The position numbers were made by a program, and so were the translations under genes. Shown piece by piece: positions 1-9,149 of a DNA stretch of 22,641 nt (position 1 is the stretch's first letter; each line of letters begins with the position of its first letter). This DNA comes from Jimgerdemannia flammicorona. Its lineage: Eukaryota > Mucoromycota > Endogonomycetes > Endogonales > Endogonaceae. Below the pieces are notes generated by a model. It saw only the letters and a program-made list of their open reading frames with translations. It made no database searches and was not told the origin of the DNA. Location of the stretch: assembly GCA_003990745.1 (NCBI GenBank), contig RBNI01001397.1, forward strand, positions 1 through 22,641, in the 5' to 3' direction.

Positions 1-12
1 AAAAAAAAAAAA
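1..12 (+). repeat. Poly(A) tail of an element lying upstream of the window
   Basis: The window opens with 12 A residues that abut the inside of LINE copy 1, at the point matching about 3647 in copy 2. A poly(A) run at such a junction is how every LINE in this window ends. I infer either another LINE inserted within copy 1, or a 5'-truncated copy 1 landing next to an older tail. The window edge hides which. Confidence 0.6.
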
Positions 13-1350
13 GAGGGTATAGTGGCTAGGGTGAGCATGATGGCTAATAGTGATGAGACTGCCAATTTGGAAAAAAATCCAGATATGACTGCTGATGGTG
101 CAGCTGAGTGGCAGGGGCTTGGAGGGCAGGGAGATTTGGCAGATGGTGTGATAGGTCTAGCAGTGGCCCTGTTACTCAAAAAATCGATTTCAGTATTTAT
201 GGTTATACTGTGCTTCTGAGGCCTAGTAGTGATGGCAAAAATGATGCTGGGGCTTATTACTAAGCAGGTGGCTGGAGCAGCATCAGTAAAGTTTCTGAAG
301 GGATTAGAGAGAGTAGAGGTGGGCTTTAAGAAGGCTGAGCCTTTGAAGGAGGTGCTGAAGGTTGGTTTGACTATTGGGAAGGTGTGTGTCTCTATAGCAT
401 GTTGCCTGAGATGGGATCCCAGGGTAGTACAACTGTTGGTAAAAGGAGTACCCATGGTGACAGTGGTGGAGATGAGAAGAAGAGTCAAGGAGGTCATAGT
501 GGAGTATAGTGAGGTAGTGGATATCAGATTCAGGGTCTGGGAAGAGACCTTGCTCAAGGCTGGGGATGTTGATGTATAGATTAAGCTGGCAGAAAAGGAA
601 GCTATCAGAAAGACAAGGGACTGGCCTTTGGTGATGGTCAGGGGGGCAATCTTGTGTAAGGTGATGAGGGTGAAGGGGAGTGAGGAAGAGAAAGAGGACT
701 TATTGGAAGTACTGGAAGAGCTGAGTGGTGCAGTAGAGTGGTGGGTGAAGGCTTGGAAGGTTTTTGTGGAGTTGATATACTTGGAAGTGGTGGATGGAAA
801 GCAGATTAGAGTGGACAAGAGGTAGTGGGAAAAAGCTCAGAGATGTAAGCATTAGAAGAAGCTGCTGGCTAAGCTGGAAGGTAGACCACAGAAGGATATA
901 GATGGGATGATGGAGACAGGGGATACCAAAGTGAGTGTCTGGGCCAATAAGGATAGTAGGAGTGTAGGGAAGGAGATAGGAGAGGACAGGAAATTGACTA
1001 GTGATAATCCATATGCTGATAGTATATTTGAGGTCTGGAAGGAGGACTGGGAGAGATCACCTACCCCTACTCCTCTTATCAGGCATGGTCTAACTTCCCA
1101 AAGCAGAGTGGTAGAGGATGTACTAATGCAGGGGGCCCAGCAAGTATAATTTGGAGTTCCTGAGGTAGTGAATGGGGGATAAGTGGTAGCAGTGGGAGAG
1201 GAGGAACTGGTGGATGTCCCAGAGGTGTGGGATGAGTCTGCAAGTACTGGGGCTGACACCACAATGTTAGATAGAGGGAGACTGGTGACTCCTGGGGGAA
1301 AGGAGGTGGGGAACCTACTTTGGATATGCAGGATGATGAATAACTTGGTG

Positions 1351-1363
1351 GCTGAAGAGTTGA
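1351..1363. repeat. Target-site duplication (left) of the 141-bp LINE end
   Basis: GCTGAAGAGTTGA here is repeated identically at 1505-1517 on the other side of the insertion. In copy 2 the matching place (about 4984-4996) has one uninterrupted copy of the related sequence. Confidence 0.93.
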
Positions 1364-1504
1364 TTTTGTTTTGTTTTTTTTTTTTTTTTTTTTTTTTTAT
1401 AGTCACTTGGACTCCGCCATTTATTACCAGTCTATTGTTAAATATACAGTCTTCCACCTACTACCCAATCCCCATAGGAGGGCCTTGCCCCACTCCAACC
1501 CATA
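1364..1504 (-). mobile_element. Very short 5'-truncated LINE insertion, reverse orientation
   Basis: Read on the minus strand, this is the last roughly 105 bases of the LINE family followed by a poly(A) tail. It contains the block that in copies 1 and 2 reads CTATGGGGATTG, then CTGGTAATAAAT, then AGTCCAAGTGACTAT. The tail (poly-T at 1364-1398 on the plus strand) has two G interruptions at 1368 and 1373. A perfect 13-bp duplication flanks it, so it is an independent target-primed insertion truncated almost to its tail. Its 5' portion differs from copies 1 and 2 (GGGGCAAGGCCCTCC in place of GAGAGACTCCCC), so it comes from another subfamily. It keeps one CpG at about 1416. Confidence 0.93.
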
Positions 1505-1517
1505 GCTGAAGAGTTGA
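1505..1517. repeat. Target-site duplication (right) of the 141-bp LINE end
   Basis: Identical to 1351-1363 over all 13 bases. ORF1 sequence of copy 1 resumes directly after it. Confidence 0.93.
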
Positions 1518-1950
1518 GGAAGGTAGACTTGCAAGTAATAAGTGATGAGCATTGGGTGTAGATCCTGTAGAGGGATGGTGTAGAGTTGGCATTAAAGGTG
1601 GAAATCCTTGTGGTATATCTGGAGAAGGAAGGGTATGAGGTAGATAAGGAGCAGGAGGCAGAGCTGGCAGGGGTTGCTGGTGAGAGGGCTAAATACTGCT
1701 AGACCAAGTATTATAAATTGCAGCTCTGACAGGAGGCCTGCCTAGAGTACTATAAGGAGTTTGAGGAGAAGATAGATAGGGAGATGAATGAGCTATTGGC
1801 TGGATTGGAGGCTCAGAGGGCCAAAGAGGAAGCAGTGACTGCAGAACATAATCTGAATATAGTACAGAAAGAGATGAATATGGAGCAGTAAGAATGGACT
1901 GGATAACATACTATATTTCATTATGAATAGTACAACCAATATTTTACATT

Positions 1951-3274
1951 TTTACTTGGCTGAAGGGATTGGAGGCCAATCTTTTCCTCTTGCAGGATAT
2001 CAGGTGTGAGGATGATTTGGATAGGCTGGAATAGATAAAGAAATGGGGAGATGAGGTAGTTTGGAAGGGCAAGGTTGGGATTCTGGTCTGGAAAGGCAGA
2101 GGGGAGATATGGGATATGAGGAGCTGGGGGGATAAATTGGTCTGGGGAGAGTGGATACATATAGGTTAGGAGTTGGTCACAGTGGGCTCCTATTACTGCC
2201 CTGCTGTACAGAGTGAGTGTGTGGATTGGGTAAAGGGTCTCCAAGAGAGTGGGGTCCTTGTAGAGGCTGGAGTAGATATGCTTGGTAGAGACTTCAATAT
2301 AGTTTAGGATGTACTGATGGATAGAATAGATGGTAGATGGGGAGCTGAGAGTAGGAGTGGAGGGTTGGTGGCATGGGAAGATATAGAAAGGCTAAATGCT
2401 CTGGTAGATGCTGGTAGAGAGTATTGGGGGGATAGGAGGGTATATGTATATGCACTGGGTAGGGGGTCTGGAAACAAGGATTGACTGGATATTGATGACC
2501 AGCTGCTGGGGCTTGGATGTTTAGAAGTTGCTAGAGATAGAATAGTGTCCTTGGTCAGATCATTGGGGGCTGTTAGAGCAGGGGCATTTTGGGGGGAGTG
2601 GGGATGGATCTGGACATTAGTAACTCAATTCCTCTTTATTAGCTAATGGGATCTGATGGGATAAGTAGATGGAAGACATTCAACTGAAGGTGGAGAGCTG
2701 GAGGCAGAAAGGTGCCCCAGTTGGTGTTTGGTAGATGAGAATAAAAGAGATGGCCAAGGTCTACTGGAGTGAGGCTGGCAGAGAGGCTGAGAAGCAGAAG
2801 AGGTGATGGGTGAGATAGACTTCTGTTAGACTGACTAGACTCTTAGAGGATTGGACAGGGCTAGTGATGGTGGAGGGGAGAGAGGATTGGAGGTTAATGA
2901 GGGCAAAAATGGAGGTTGGAGAATTACAACAGGTGCTGCAGGATGAGGAGGAGACAAGGGTGTAGAGCCTGGCAGCATGGCTTTATTGGCAGGGCTTGGA
3001 GGAAGGGGAGAGACCCTCTAAGTATCTCATAAGGGCCCTTTAGGCAAGAAGGGTACAGCAAAGGTGGGAGGGGGTGCTTGACTCTGATGGTATACTGGTG
3101 CATAATATACAAGACATTCTTGGTTCATTAAAGGAGTGATAGAGTGGATTGTAGAGTGAGAAGGAGGGTGGGGCAGATGCAGCTGCCATTGACCAGACAT
3201 TGGAGGATTGACACCCTCTATGAGTGGATGGGCTAGATGACTTAGTGTTGCCAGTACAAGAGGAAGAGATCTAC
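1951..3274 (+). pseudogene. LINE copy 1 ORF2, endonuclease half (5' part of split gene)
   Basis: This is the N-terminal endonuclease of ORF2, of the exonuclease-endonuclease-phosphatase fold used by LINEs to nick the target. Visible blocks in order are 'FTWLKGLEANLFLLQDIRC' from 1951, 'VGILVWKGRGEIW' near 2073, 'SYYCPA' near 2190, 'GVDMLGRDFNIV' near 2272-2307 and 'PWSDHWG' at 2549-2569. The terminal Ser-Asp-His triad is intact at 2555-2563, unlike copies 2 and 3. In the GDFN-type motif all three readable copies have Arg before the (D/N)FN. The usual ORF2 start is missing because of a deletion of about 44 bp just upstream. Stops include one at the end of 'DRLE' and one after 'FNIV'. The gene continues at 9150. 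Confidence 0.82.
3266..3274. repeat. Target-site duplication (left) of LINE copy 2
   Basis: GAGATCTAC at the end of copy 1 left part pairs with GAGATCCAC at 9141-9149. Copy 2 itself has GAGATCCAC at the matching place (6784-6792). The single mismatch is CpA to TpA. The duplication could be 1-2 bases longer, because the preceding A residues merge with the tail. Confidence 0.92.
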
Positions 3275-3335
3275 ATCCTTTCTCAGCTACTATTCATGTT
3301 ACACACACTTTTACAACATACTTTCAAGTCGTTTA
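3275..3335 (+). promoter_or_regulatory. LINE 5' leader (copy 2)
   Basis: About 60 bases precede the region where ORF1 homology begins. The same leader occurs at 18676-18737 in copy 4 and at 16535-16477 (minus) in copy 3, each at the element's outer edge. LINEs normally carry an internal promoter here; that role is inferred, as no known motif is visible. Confidence 0.5.
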
Positions 3336-5370
3336 TTGGAGAAAGATACTAAGGCAATAGCAAACAGTAAGCAATCTAGGGTATATACTGGGCAGGGTGG
3401 CCCTAGCATGTTCGACTGGCAGCAGGTGGGGAGAGGTCCTGGCCTGGGGGGGGGCATGAGGGGGCTGTTGGCAGGAGGACAAGGTGGGGGAGGAGGCAGC
3501 AGTGGAGGACAGGGGTGAGCTTTGCAGAGATGGTAAAGGGGAGACAGCAGTCATCTGGGTTGGAGAGTTGGCTGAGGAAAGGCAAGGAGATGGAGAAGAC
3601 TGCAGTTCATGAGGGAGTAGTCCTTGGTGGTGAGGGCAGTGGAACTGGGGGAGTAGTGGCTGGGGAGAGTGTAATAGCTGATAGAGACAGAACTACCAAT
3701 CTGGAAAAAAATCTAGATATAACTGCTGATAGAATGGCTGAGTAACTGAGGCTTGGAAGGCAAGGAGATTTAGCAGATGGTGTGACAGGTCTGGCAGTGG
3801 CCCCATTACTCAAGAAATTGATCTTGGTATTTACAGTGATGTTGTGCTTCTGGGGCCTGACAGTGATGGCAAAAATGGTACTGGGGCTTATCACTTAGCA
3901 GGTGGCTAGAGCAGTATCTGTAAAGTTCCTGAAGGAATTGGAGGGAGTGGAGGTGGGCTTTGAGGAGGCTGAGCCTTTGGAGGAAGCACTGAAGGTTGGA
4001 TTGATAGTTGGGAAGGTATATGTTCCAATGGTATGCTGTCTGTAATGGGACCCCAGGGTGGTCCAACTACTGGTGAAAGGAGTGTCTATGGTGATGGTGA
4101 TGGAGATGAGAAGGAGGGTCAAGGAGGTCATGGCAGAGTATAGAGAGGTAGTAGATATTGGATTCAGAGTATGGGAAGGGACCTTGCTCAAGACTAGAGA
4201 TGTGAATATGAGGATTTGGCTGGCAGGGAAAGAAGCTACTAGAAAGACAAGGAACTGGCCTTCAGGGATAGTCTGAGGGGCAATCTTGTGTAAGGTGACA
4301 AGGGTGAAGGAGAGTGAGGAGGAGAAAGAGGACTTACTAGAGGTGCTGGAAGAGCTGAGTGGAGCAGTAGAGCAGTGGGCAAAGACTTGGAGGGCTTTTG
4401 TAGAGTCAACATACCTGGAGGTGGTGGATGGGAAGCAGATTTGAGTGGACAAGGGGCAATGGGAAAAAGCTCAGAGACATAAGCATCAGAAGGAGCTGCT
4501 GGCTAAGATAGAAGGTCAACCACAGAAGGAGGTGAGTGGAATGGTGGAAATGGGGGGTGCCAAGGCAAGTGTCTGGACTGGTAAGGATGGTGGGAGTATA
4601 GAGAAGGGGACAGGAGAGGGCAGGAAAGTAGCTGGCAGTGACCCATATGCTAATGGTACATTTGAGGTCTGGAAGAAGACTGGGAGGGATTGTCTACCCC
4701 TACTCCTCTTATCAGGTGAGGTCTGGCATTCCAAAGCAGAGTGGGAGAAGATGTGCCAATGAAGGAGGCCCAGCAAGTGCAATTTGGAGTTCCTGAGATG
4801 GCAAATAGGGGACAGGTGGTGGCAGTTGGAGAGGAGGAACTGGTGGATGTCCCAGAGGTATGAGATGAGACTGCAAGTGCTGGGGCTGACACCACAATAT
4901 TGGATGGTGGGAGACTGGTAACTCCTGGAGGGAAGGAGGTGGGAAACCTACTTTGGATGTATAGGATGATGAATAATCTGACAGCTAAAGAGTTGGGGGA
5001 GGTGGACTTGAGAGTAATGAGCAATGAGCATTGGGCACAGATCCTGCAGAGAGATGGTGTAGAGTTGGCATTGAAGGCAGAGATCCTTGCAGTGTATCTG
5101 AAGGAGGAAGGGTATGAGGTAGATAAGGAGCAGGAGGCAGAGCTAGCTGGGGTTGCTGGTGAGAGGGCCAAATACTGTTGGGCCAAGTGACATAGATTGC
5201 AGCTCTGGCAGAAGGCCTGCCTGGAGTACCAAGAGGAGTTTGAGAAGAAAGCAGATGGGGAGATGAATGAGCTGTTGACTAGATTGGAGGCTCAGAGGGC
5301 TGAGGAAGTGGAGGTGACTACAGAACATAATCTGGATTTGGCATAGGAGGAGATGAACATGGAGCAGTAG
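3336..5370 (+). pseudogene. LINE copy 2 ORF1, decayed
   Basis: ORF1 of about 670 codons when stops are read through. The first codon is TTG at 3336 in the place where copy 4 has TTA, so the true start is unclear. An alternative is the GTG at 3515, which is ATG in copy 4 (18928) and precedes the shared 'SFxxxxKxxQ' block. A Gly-rich stretch lies at 3444-3515, with a probable indel in its G runs that shifts frame. Next come 'LESWLRKGKEMEK', a hydrophobic middle, 'EMRRRVKEVMAEYREVVDI' and the Glu/Leu-rich 'LLEVLEELSGAVE' segment that may be a coiled coil. The C-terminal block contains 'MSNEHWAQILQRDGVELALK' and ends 'MNMEQ' with TAG at 5368-5370. At least six in-frame stops are present. No known domain is recognised. 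Confidence 0.8.
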
Positions 5371-5434
5371 GGAAGAACTTGATAATACACTATATTTCAT
5401 TATAAATAGTACAACCAACATTTTTTCTTTGAAC

Positions 5435-8400
5435 ATGAATGAGTTATGGAATGCTTATTGATGAAGGAATATTTTTACTTGGCTGAAGAGATTGGAGGCT
5501 GATCTCTTCCTCTTGCAGAATATCAGGTGTAAAGATGATTTGAATAGACTAGAATAGATGAAGGAATGGAGAGGTGAGGTAGTTTGGAAGAGCAAGGTTG
5601 GAATTCTGATATGGAAAGGCAGAGAAGAGATAAGGGATATATAGAGCTGGGGGGATAGATTGGTCTGAGGTGAGTGAATATGTGCAGGATGGGAGCTGGT
5701 CATAGTGGGCTCCTGTTACTTCCCTGCTGTATGGGATAAGTATGTAGATTAGGTGAAGGGCCTTCAGAAGAGTGAAATCCTTGTAGAGACTGGAGTGGAT
5801 ATGCTTGGTAGAGACTTCAATATGGTCTGAGATATACTGTTGGATAGAACAGATAGAGGATGGGGAGCTGAGGGTCAAAGGGAGGACTGGCAGTATAGGA
5901 GAAAGTAGAAAGGCTGAGTGCTCTGGTGGGTGTGGGTAGGGAGTACTGGAGAGATAGGAGGGTATACATACATTGGGCAGGGGGCTTGGGGACAAGAATT
6001 GATTGGATTCTAATAGCTGGCTGCTGGGGCTTGGATGTTTGGAAGTTACTGGAGGTGGAATGGTATCCTTGGTTAGATTATTGGGGGCTTTTAGGACAGG
6101 GATATTTTGAAAGGAGTGGGGATGGGCCTGGACATTGGTGCCTCAATTTCTCCTTATTGGATGATAAGTTCTGATGAGATGAGTGGGCTGTGGACATTCA
6201 ACTGAGAATGGAGTACTGGAGACAGGAAGGTGCCCCAGTTGGTGTTTAATGGATGCAGATGAAAGAGATGGCCAAGACCTACTGGAGGGAGGCTGGCAAG
6301 GAGGCTGGGAAACAGAGGAGGTGATGGATGAGATGGGCTTCTAGTAGACTGTCTAGACTCTTGGAGGATTGGGCAAGACTGGCAACATTGGAGGGAGAGG
6401 AGAATTGGAGATCAAGGAGGGCAAAAATGGAGGTTGGTGAACTACAACAGGTATTGCAGAAGGAGGAAGAGGCAAAGGTACAGAGTTTGGTAGTGCAGCT
6501 CCATTGGTAGGGTTTGGAAGAAGGGAAGAGACCCTCAAAGTATCTCATGAGAGCTCTTCAGGTAAGAAGGGTGCAGCAAAGGTGGGAGGGGGTGCTTGAC
6601 TCTGACGATATACTGGTCCATGGTATACAAGATGTTCTTAGATCTTTAAAGGAGCATTGGAGTGGATTGTGGAGTGAGAAGAAGAGTGGGGTGGATGCTG
6701 ATGCCATTGACCAAGCATTAGAGGATTGGCACCCCCCACAAGTAGATAGGTTGGAAGACTTAGTGTTGCCAGTACAAGAAGAGGAGATCCACTAGGTTCT
6801 TGCCATAACAATACTAGGTATGGCACCTGGGGAGGATGATTTGCCCTGGGACTTCTGGAAGAAGATGGTGGGAGTCCCAGGAGTACTGGGGGAGATAACA
6901 GTATTGTGTGATTTTATTTTACAGTCAGAGAGATGGGTGGGGGAACAGGATCTGGAGTTGGTGACATTACTCTTCAAGAACAAAGGAAGACAAGAGAACT
7001 GGAAGAACTGGAGGCTGATTATGCTACTGGTTATGGACAGAAAGTTGATCACTAAGGTGGTGGTCATGAGGCTACAAAAGGTGACTCAGCAAGTCTTGGG
7101 CATTGAGCAGAGGGGCTTTGTGGGAGGCTGACTCATTAGGGATGGCACAGCCTGGGTATATGGAGTTATTGAAGAGGTACAAGCTAGTGGATTGGATGGA
7201 TGACTGGTCTTTTTGAACCAGGAGAAGGCTTATGACTGGGTGAGGTAAGTCTGGCTGGCAAAAGTATTGAATAGAACTGAAGTTCTACACCAGTTCAGAT
7301 CAGTAATGGTCAGCCTACTGGAAGAGAGTAGGGCTGCACTCATGTGTAATGGACATAGAGGGGTAGTATTTCTCCTTAGTAGGGAGGTACTCCAGGGGGA
7401 CCCACTGTCCCCCATTCTGTATGCCCTTTCCCTGGAACTCTTAATAGATCAAATTCAGCAGAAAATAGTGGGGCTCTCTATCTTTGGCATTGGGTGGAAA
7501 GTAGAGGCCTTTGTGGATGACATGATGGTTGACCTGTGATCAATTGCTGATGTTGAGGAGCTTAAGAAGACAGTGGAGTAGTATGAGGAGAACTTTGGGG
7601 CTAAACTTAATTGGCATAAATGTGAAACAATGGTGTTAGGCAATAGTCTGGTGAGAGGGGAGGTTATTGAAACAATCATCCCTGCTGGTGAGACAGTGTA
7701 GTACTTGGGTAACTATCTGTCAGTTTATGGATCAGTTCTATCCAGGCTCTGGTGGGAGCAACAGGTTGGAATCTGGGGGGAGGCCTTGTGGAGTTGGAGG
7801 GGTTACCAATTGTCTCTGGCAGGGCATGTCTTGATTTTGAATGTCTACTGGCTGCCAAAGTTGTAGTATCTGGCTTATCATCTGGACTTCTCAGTCTAAG
7901 TGGTGAAGAGATTGATGAAGCTAGCCAAGAGGTGGATCTGAGCTAGAAGATGGAGTCAGATTAGCTGGAAGGTCCTGTCCTTACCAGTGGCAAGTGGTGG
8001 ACTTGGGCTGGTTGACTTTCCAAAGAGGCTACACTGCTTGAGAGCATGGTGGTTGAAGAGAGCCATGGAGTTGAGAGGGGGAGATTGGGTTTCCCTATTG
8101 CAGAAGGTCTGAGAGATGAGGTCCTCACTGAGAGGCTCGACTGGAGATCTCCTATCTTTGGTTGGCCTTCGGAATATTAAACAATTACAATATAAAGGCT
8201 TCTGGTAGGGGGTGGTGGAAGGGGTGTACTGTATTGGAATTCATTGGCAGGGAAATAAAGGAGAGGTGGCTTGGGATCTGGCAATGTAGAGATAGGACCA
8301 AGTGTTGCTGGGAGACAGTTCCTTAATCGAGTTTGATATTAGTGATAGGATAGAATGCCAAAGGGGACCAGGCCAGGATCTATGGCCCAGCAGTTGGCAA

Positions 8401-9120
8401 GGAGTAGGAATCGACAAAGAGTGAGACTGGTGTGGTGTTTGGACCTAGAGTGCTGAGGTGAGAAGATAGATGCCACCAAAGTACTGGGTGACTTGGTGGC
8501 ACATGCTGAGGAGGAATATAATGCTCAACTACTGCTCAGGTCACCTTATCATAGGAGGTTGCTTTGACTGTAAGGAGTGCCATAATATAGGGCAGGAAGG
8601 GGGATATATATAGATGCCTGAACATTGGCTAGGAGAGTGTGAGGTACTTAGTAACTTTTGGCAGACTGTTGGAGATCAGTTGGGGGTAGGGTGCAGGGGA
8701 GTTGGCATGCAGGGGTGGTGGGAGGATTTGAGGGATAGACTGGTAGGGGGGGTGGGAAAGGAATGGCTCACATTAGACTGGGCTTTAGCTATTTGAGTGG
8801 GATTGGCCAGTCACTGGTTATTTATTTTTGAGGATGGAAGGAGACTGGGCTTGAGGGTCTGACTACTGTGGTGGCATGGCCTTATGGAAGACACCTTGAC
8901 AGGCTGGTGGCTTGGTTAGGGGTCGCAGAGTGGTTGAAGATGTCACTTGGTGGAGAAAATCTGTAGGCAGAGTGAGGGGAGGGTTGGAGTAGTGGGTGAG
9001 AAGGTGGTCTTTATTTAGGAGAGGGTGGGAGAGACTCCCCTATGGGGATTGAGTAGTGGGAGATAATACTGTAAACTTATTAATAAACTGGTAATAAATG
9101 GCAGAGTCCAAGTAACTATG
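5435..9120 (+). pseudogene. LINE copy 2 ORF2: endonuclease plus reverse transcriptase, decayed
   Basis: ORF2 nicks the target and copies the element RNA. ATG at 5435 is in frame with the endonuclease. Copy 3 has GTG at this codon, so this ATG may itself be a decayed CpG. Endonuclease blocks run to about 6170, but the final SDH is now LDY at 6073-6081 (two C-to-T changes at CpA). Reverse transcriptase blocks are 'TLLFKNKGR' at 6964, 'QRGFVGG' at 7108, 'FLNQEKAYD' at 7210 (first motif-A Asp now Asn), 'QGDPLSPILYAL' at 7393 and 'FVDDM' at 7510-7524 (FADDM in copies 1 and 3). A C-terminal Cys/His motif has Cys at 8560, 8569 and 8578, then 'HWLGEC' with His 8623 and Cys 8638. A one-base-type frame change lies between 5821 and 5926. 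The frame appears to run close to the poly(A), with a TAA at 9064. Confidence 0.88.
9036..9048 (+). other. 3' end mini-hairpin of LINE copy 2
   Basis: TCCCC-TAT-GGGGA can fold with a 5-bp stem and 3-base loop, about 75 bases before the poly(A) tail. The same 13 bases recur at 11384-11396 in copy 1. In some LINEs a 3' stem-loop is what the reverse transcriptase recognises; that role here is inference. Confidence 0.4.
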
Positions 9121-9140
9121 AAAAAAAAAAAAAAAAAAAA
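9121..9140 (+). repeat. Poly(A) tail of LINE copy 2
   Basis: Twenty A residues follow AGTAACTATG and directly precede the right target-site duplication, marking the 3' end of copy 2. Confidence 0.95.
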
Positions 9141-9149
9141 GAGATCCAC
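9141..9149. repeat. Target-site duplication (right) of LINE copy 2
   Basis: GAGATCCAC, the partner of GAGATCTAC at 3266-3274. Copy 1 sequence resumes immediately with TAGGTTCTTGC, which matches copy 2 at 6793. Confidence 0.92.

Larger units (their letters stand above)
13..1891 (+). pseudogene. LINE copy 1 ORF1, 5'-truncated and interrupted
   Basis: ORF1 of this LINE family; such proteins usually bind the element RNA and act as chaperones. I see no RRM or CCHC knuckle here, so the role is inferred from position only. Open stretches at 229-576 and 628-822 share wording with copy 2 ORF1, for example 'EMRRRVKEV', 'SEEEKEDLLEVLEELSGAVE' and 'LEVVDGKQI'. The Leu/Glu/Lys-rich stretch around 660-880 could form a coiled coil. 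The family stop follows 'MEQ' and here is TAA at 1889-1891. Breaks include a stop at 577, a stop at 823 and the 141-bp insertion at 1364-1504 near the C-terminal end. The codons are strongly G-ending. Confidence 0.75.
13..3274 (+). mobile_element. LINE (non-LTR retrotransposon) copy 1, left part
   Basis: This stretch aligns base by base, with many transitions, to about 3647-6792 of copy 2. It carries most of ORF1 and the endonuclease half of ORF2. It stops exactly where copy 2 begins, and the element resumes at 9150 at the very next consensus position, so both pieces are one element split by a later insertion. Its first part lies outside the window or is missing. Two further differences are visible: a 141-bp reverse-oriented insertion at 1364 and a deletion of about 44 bp near 1942-1950. 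Numerous TAG and TGA codons make it inactive. Confidence 0.9.
3275..9140 (+). mobile_element. LINE copy 2, full length, nested in copy 1
   Basis: A complete 5,866-bp non-LTR retrotransposon: 5' leader, ORF1, ORF2 and a 20-nt poly(A) tail, bounded by a 9-bp target-site duplication. Its first bases (ATCCTTTCTCAGCTACTATT) align with the independent 5' ends of copy 3 (16535, minus) and copy 4 (about 18676), so the 5' end is genuine and not a truncation. There are no terminal repeats. The domain order (endonuclease, reverse transcriptase, C-terminal Cys/His motif, no RNase H seen) fits an L1-like type; the exact clade needs a tree. It retains about eight CpGs (3329, 3411, 6606, 8139, 8169, 8337, 8410, 8924), the most of any LINE here. 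That agrees with its being the youngest layer of the nest. Confidence 0.93.

Noticed and set aside
3895..4452. Long minus-strand open frame of 185 codons, and a similar one at 852-1457
   Set aside because: They lie opposite LINE ORF1. The product is Ser/Thr/Pro-rich because the sense strand is G-rich and has few stops in its complement. Plus-strand homology between copies explains the region.
3275..9140. RNase H domain in LINE ORF2
   Set aside because: No ordered D-E-D-D motif was found between the reverse transcriptase and the Cys/His motif. The only RNase H in the window belongs to the Gypsy fragment.
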